DNA of 64,000 nt from Chromobacterium piscinae (GTDB lineage: Bacteria; Pseudomonadota; Gammaproteobacteria; Burkholderiales; Chromobacteriaceae). Shown piece by piece: positions 62,217 through 64,000 of the stretch. The DNA is taken from contig NZ_JAJOHV010000006.1 in NCBI RefSeq assembly GCF_021129175.1, forward strand, positions 1 to 64,000, written 5' to 3'. Both the position numbers and the translations under genes were made by a program. Each line of letters begins with the position of its first letter. The first letter of the stretch is position 1. Below the pieces are notes generated by a model, which did not search any database, was not told the DNA's origin, and worked only from the letters and a program-made list of their open reading frames with translations.

Positions 62217-63413
62217 TTATTCTCCTGAAGTTGAGGAAGTGTGTGGGAAGTACCAATGGCTGGCATCAAGTTTGATGTAGCCCTGATTGCCATACATGAA
62301 GGACCTGTCCTTGAGACTGTCGTCCTTCAACTCGATGGCGAACTGCACGTAACGACCGCCCCATTGGCGGTAATAGCGGTCGACGAACTGGCGCGCGCGC
62401 TGCAACTCGTCGTCGCCCAGCGAACCTGAGATGGCGAAGACGACGCTGTCCGGGTTGTCCTTTCGGCGAAAGGGCAACGCCAACCGCCGCAGCCCGGCTT
62501 CCGCTTCGCGAGCGGCGGCGGCGTCGTCCACCGGGACGATCTCCACCTTGTCGGCGTAAGGCAGGCGCTCGACCAGCCGGGCGGCCAGGCGCATTTTGTC
62601 TTCCGCGCTCAGCGCGGCGCGCTGCAGGCTGATCCAGAGCTGGGGGTGGCGCGGATCATTCAATTGCAGGCAGTAATACGCCAGGTCCGGATAGGCTCCG
62701 GCCAGCCAACGACCGATGCGTTCGTTTTCGCGCAAGGGAGTAATGACTTCAGACGCGCGGGGGTCGTCGCCGCGCAACAAGGCTTGCCGCGCCCAGGCGG
62801 TATCTCTTTCGTTGCCGGCCGCGACGTAAAAGCGGCCATCTTGTCCTGGCAGTATCTGAAAGCGTTGAGGATCGTTGCCCAGCAGCGCCGATAACTCAGT
62901 TGTCTTGCGTTGAGAACTATCCTGCCATTGCTCGTAGCTGCCGAAGCCCAGCGCCGCCGCGGCCAGCAACGCCAGCAGGGCGGGAATAGCCAGCCAGCGG
63001 TTGCGGCGGCGCGGAGGCTTCGTGGGCAGGATATCGGTCTGGCGCGGATGGTTGAGCACTTCCGGCAGCCAGGACTGGTCCTGAGGGCGCAACGCCAGTT
63101 CCAGCGCGCCCACCCGGATGATCTGATTGAAGCCCGCCGGATATTCGGCTACTTCGTCCTGGCCCAGCTCGCGTATTTGCGCATCCTCATCGATGAGGAT
63201 CTCGAAGTTGACGCCGCCGTCGGCCAGCGGCACGTACAGCGTGTCTCCTGGCAACTCCGGCAATTGGTGGGGCTCGGCCAGGGCTTCGCTGGGGCCGACC
63301 AAAAACAGCGTCCTGCCGGGGCGCAGCAAAAACTCGCAGCCGCGCAAGGCGCTGTTGAGCAGGCGCACGACGATGGAGGCCGTCTCGGATGGGTGGTTGT
63401 CTTCTGCAAGCAT
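62217..63413 (-). CDS. prgH: T3SS outer inner-membrane-ring protein PrgH (SctD)
   Basis: The 398-residue bitopic protein has an N-terminal FHA-like cytoplasmic domain (VRLLNSALRGCEFLLRPGRT). One membrane segment lies at about 140-160 (WLAIPALLALLAAAALGFGS) and a periplasmic ring domain follows. It forms the larger inner-membrane ring. The ATG at 63413 is preferred over the in-frame TTG five codons earlier. It is the first gene of the operon. Confidence 0.93.
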   Translation of the reverse strand: MLAEDNHPSETASIVVRLLNSALRGCEFLLRPGRTLFLVGPSEALAEPHQLPELPGDTLYVPLADGGVNFEILIDEDAQIRELGQDEVAEYPAGFNQIIRVGALELALRPQDQSWLPEVLNHPRQTDILPTKPPRRRNRWLAIPALLALLAAAALGFGSYEQWQDSSQRKTTELSALLGNDPQRFQILPGQDGRFYVAAGNERDTAWARQALLRGDDPRASEVITPLRENERIGRWLAGAYPDLAYYCLQLNDPRHPQLWISLQRAALSAEDKMRLAARLVERLPYADKVEIVPVDDAAAAREAEAGLRRLALPFRRKDNPDSVVFAISGSLGDDELQRARQFVDRYYRQWGGRYVQFAIELKDDSLKDRSFMYGNQGYIKLDASHWYFPHTSSTSGE

Positions 63414-63475
63414 GGTGTTCTTATTCAAGGCTGCTGGGCGAGTCGATATCGGCGGCCACTGTATGCGCGCGGGCT

Positions 63476-63538
63476 ATGTCATTCCTGATGAAAAACCGAT
63501 CAGATTCGGCGCGGCGGATCAGATTCGCATCTGAATCT
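63476..63538. promoter_or_regulatory. Repeats upstream of prgH
   Basis: On the minus strand TTTCAT and TGACAT lie 12 bp apart (63476-63493), recalling the paired hexamers bound by HilA at SPI-1 prgH. GATCAGATTCG occurs at 63498-63508 and 63517-63527, and AGATTC/GAATCT forms an inverted repeat at 63521-63538. These sit 60-125 bp before the prgH start and are candidate activator sites. Confidence 0.4.
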
Positions 63539-63557
63539 TGTCGGCTTGACGGGTGGC

Positions 63558-64000
63558 TCACGCCGCCGCCGACATTTGCGGCGCGAACAGTTCCGCCAGC
63601 CGCGGGTCGTGCCGCCATGCCGGCAGCCAGGGGTAGCGCCCCGCCTGCAACTGCCCCCATAGAAGCAGCGCCGCTTCGCGGCCGTCGCGCGCCAGCACTA
63701 GCGGCAGCAGGCTGGCCCGCACATGGCGGCTGTCGATCTGCAGCGCCTGCAGCGGGGCGCAGTCGCCGGAGCTGGCATATTCCACGCTGTAGCGGTTGAG
63801 CATGAGCAGACCGGCCTCTTCGCCCGCGGCGCGCACGGCATGCGTGAGCTCCAGCGCTTCGGCATGCTGTTGCTGCTGCGACAAGATCAAGGCCAGCAGG
63901 CTTTGCAGCACCGGATGGTCCTGGCCATAGCGGCGCAACTGGCTCTTGCCCAGCGCGATGGCATCGCCGAGGCGGTTTTGGCAAAAGGTCAGCCACAGCT
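63558..64000 (-). CDS. C-terminal fragment, TPR-like protein, possible HilA-type regulator
   Basis: At least 147 codons remain open to the right edge. The visible part is helical with TPR-like units (AIALGKSQLRRYGQDHPVLQ, LALILSQQQQHAEALELTHA). It ends WRHDPRLAELFAPQMSAAA, a terminal style common in TPR-containing OmpR/CadC-type regulators. It lies 144 bp upstream of prgH and on the same strand. In SPI-1 systems the activator HilA has such a C-terminus, so it may be the local HilA-like gene; the DNA-binding half is outside the window. Confidence 0.5.
   Translation of the reverse strand, partial: LWLTFCQNRLGDAIALGKSQLRRYGQDHPVLQSLLALILSQQQQHAEALELTHAVRAAGEEAGLLMLNRYSVEYASSGDCAPLQALQIDSRHVRASLLPLVLARDGREAALLLWGQLQAGRYPWLPAWRHDPRLAELFAPQMSAAA

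Overview
The window is GC-rich, densely coded bacterial DNA. Its gene content fits a betaproteobacterium of the Neisseriales, most likely Chromobacterium (C. violaceum-like). That is inferred from family recognition and from the SPI-1-type prgHIJK-orgABC operon at the right end, not from a database search. No rRNA, CRISPR array, integrase or intact insertion sequence was seen.

Left part (1-30 kb): a partial methyltransferase, a secreted GH19 chitinase and an 87-residue IF-1 are followed by a MocR regulator divergent from a LysE exporter. Next come an isochorismatase-like hydrolase, a DUF1737/EamA/GlxA-type cluster and a flgP-flgT flagellar pair. An fbpABC-type ferric iron importer follows behind a Fur-like palindrome. 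Then come YbaK, a soluble PAS chemoreceptor and a D-alanine catabolic unit (lrp divergent from dadA-alr). A two-partner secretion pair follows, with a 568-residue transporter and a 1645-residue filamentous adhesin. After it lie a 112-bp palindromic repeat, two pirins divergent from a LysR gene, a GntR regulator, and a tRNA Pro-Arg-His operon with its promoter and terminator.

Middle (30-40.3 kb): mostly housekeeping genes, namely folD, purU, a membrane protein, a Nudix hydrolase, uppP, a YecA-family protein, nupC, rlmD with a charged C-terminal tail, an L,D-transpeptidase and metY.

Right part (40.4-58.9 kb): a complete type IVb pilus locus of the R64/TCP/BFP kind. A lytic transglycosylase and a DotD-like/SPOR lipoprotein run leftward. 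TcpQ-like, PilN secretin, PilO, PilP, PilQ, PilR, PilS pilin, a PilT-like second ATPase and PilV run rightward. Beyond them are about 1.6 kb of AT-richer, gene-poor DNA, three small unknown genes (one an internal duplication) and a dedicated prepilin peptidase. A rightward operon follows: a GspC/PilP- or TraP-like bitopic protein, a bactofilin, an unknown, and an ArdC-N domain protein without the metallopeptidase half. This operon ends at a strong terminator and is the least explained part of the window. Its mix of conjugative-plasmid-like and cytoskeletal families is the best candidate for something undescribed.

Right end (59.1-64 kb): a leftward T3SS operon prgH-I-J-K-orgA-B-C, encoding the basal-body rings, needle, inner rod and sorting-platform parts. 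A TPR-like C-terminal gene fragment, possibly a HilA-type activator, precedes it. The pilus locus, unknown operon and T3SS operon lie next to each other, which suggests one acquired host-interaction region.
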